Shown here: positions 13,633-14,079 of the stretch, piece by piece
How positions within the stretch are numbered: the stretch's first letter is position 1
Layout: every line of letters begins with the position of its first letter
Source of the DNA: Pseudomonadota bacterium
Lineage (GTDB): Bacteria > Pseudomonadota > Alphaproteobacteria > Rhizobiales > Beijerinckiaceae
DNA length: 14,079 nucleotides
Assembly (NCBI GenBank): GCA_023423995.1
Contig: JAFAEL010000131.1
Coordinates: 1-14,079, forward strand
Direction of reading: 5' to 3'
The notes under the pieces: generated by a model
Databases searched by the model: none
Seen by the model: only the letters and a program-made list of their open reading frames with translations
What the model was told of the DNA's origin: nothing
Made by a program: the position numbers and the translations under genes

Positions 13633-14079
13633 TCAGCCCTTCGCGAGCAGGAGGATCACGCCCGCCACCGTCGCGCCGATCCCGACGAGGAGGCGCGGAT
13701 GGAGCACCTCGCCCCGCAGCAGCACGGCGCTAAAGGCGAGCGTGAAGAGCGGGTAGATCGCGACGAGCGGGGCAACCAGGCTCACCCGGCCCATGCTGAG
13801 CGCGGAATAGAGCAGAAGCACCGAGGCGCCGTTCAGGAGCCCCACGATCGCGAAGACCGGCATGGCGCTTGGAGCCGGGAGAAGCGGGCGGCCGCGGCCG
13901 AGAGCCAGCGAGACGGCGACCATCACGGAGGCGGAAGCCACGTAGCTGATGACGGTCGCGGCGAGCGGCTGCGGCCAGAAGCCGAGGCCGAGCTTCATGA
14001 CCGGCTGGACGGTGCCCCGGATCACGGCCGCAACGAGCGGTACGGCGAGGGCCGCCAGGGTCCAACGCCTCGTCTCGAG
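13633..14079 (-). CDS. EamA/DMT-family transporter, C-terminal half (5' end missing)
   Basis: The frame is open to the right edge; 148 codons are visible. About five hydrophobic segments are present, matching the second EamA repeat of a ten-helix drug/metabolite transporter: AALAVPLVAAVIRG, then VISYVASASVMVAVSLAL, MPVFAIVGLLNGASVLLLYSAL, the typical GRVSLVAPLVAIYPLFTLAFS, LLRGEVLHPRLLVGIGATVAGVILLL. The family exports or imports small metabolites; the substrate cannot be told. The GTG at 14025 is only an internal in-frame codon, as conserved helix sequence continues upstream of it. It lies upstream of crtX on the same strand with a 78-nt gap, so it might share transcription with the crt genes, but a pathway role is not supported. 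Confidence 0.85.
   Translation of the reverse strand, partial: LETRRWTLAALAVPLVAAVIRGTVQPVMKLGLGFWPQPLAATVISYVASASVMVAVSLALGRGRPLLPAPSAMPVFAIVGLLNGASVLLLYSALSMGRVSLVAPLVAIYPLFTLAFSAVLLRGEVLHPRLLVGIGATVAGVILLLAKG

Noticed and set aside
1..14079. CRISPR arrays, transposases, tRNA or rRNA genes
   Set aside because: No regularly spaced repeats, transposase motifs, terminal inverted repeats or RNA-gene signatures were seen.

Overview
The window is G+C-rich chromosomal DNA with closely packed genes, many 4-nt start/stop overlaps, TTG/GTG starts and single-domain response regulators. This points to an alphaproteobacterium, most likely Hyphomicrobiales (Methylobacterium-like); the family-level guess is inference from gene style, not from a marker gene. 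I see no rRNA, tRNA, CRISPR array or insertion sequence.

Layout. (1) Positions 1-3032, minus strand: an apparent operon of aldehyde dehydrogenase, short-chain dehydrogenase and Old Yellow Enzyme-type flavin oxidoreductase, the last cut by the window edge. It looks like an oxidative/reductive catabolic set for an unknown carbonyl or enone compound. (2) Positions 3227-4348, plus strand: two stand-alone receiver-domain proteins, the second with a degenerate active site, separated by a 312-nt non-coding stretch with two inverted repeats that share a 12-nt spacer. (3) Positions 4364-6234, minus strand: an OpgC-like membrane acyltransferase overlapped by an exported SGNH-hydrolase-like protein. (4) Positions 6453-13554: a complete carotenoid gene set in two convergent operons, crtE-crtZ-crtW on plus and crtX-crtY-crtI-crtB on minus, whose 3' ends overlap by 16 nt. 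(5) Positions 13633-14079, minus strand: the C-terminal half of an EamA/DMT-type membrane transporter, cut by the window edge.

How the genes work together. CrtE makes geranylgeranyl diphosphate, CrtB condenses two to phytoene, CrtI desaturates it to lycopene, and CrtY cyclises the ends to beta-carotene. CrtZ adds 3-hydroxyl and CrtW 4-keto groups, giving zeaxanthin, canthaxanthin or astaxanthin-type xanthophylls. CrtX can then glycosylate the 3-hydroxyls. The predicted end product is a glycosylated keto-hydroxy-carotenoid such as an astaxanthin glucoside. No idi gene (isopentenyl diphosphate isomerase) lies in the window.

The less ordinary points are the tail-to-tail overlap of the two crt operons, TTG start codons at the head of both, a His-to-Asn change in the CrtX donor-binding motif, an SGNH protein lacking the usual catalytic His, and the paired inverted repeats between the receiver genes. 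I found no clearly new system; the best candidates for novelty are the OpgC/SGNH pair beside the carotenoid locus and the degenerate receiver with its repeat-bearing upstream region.
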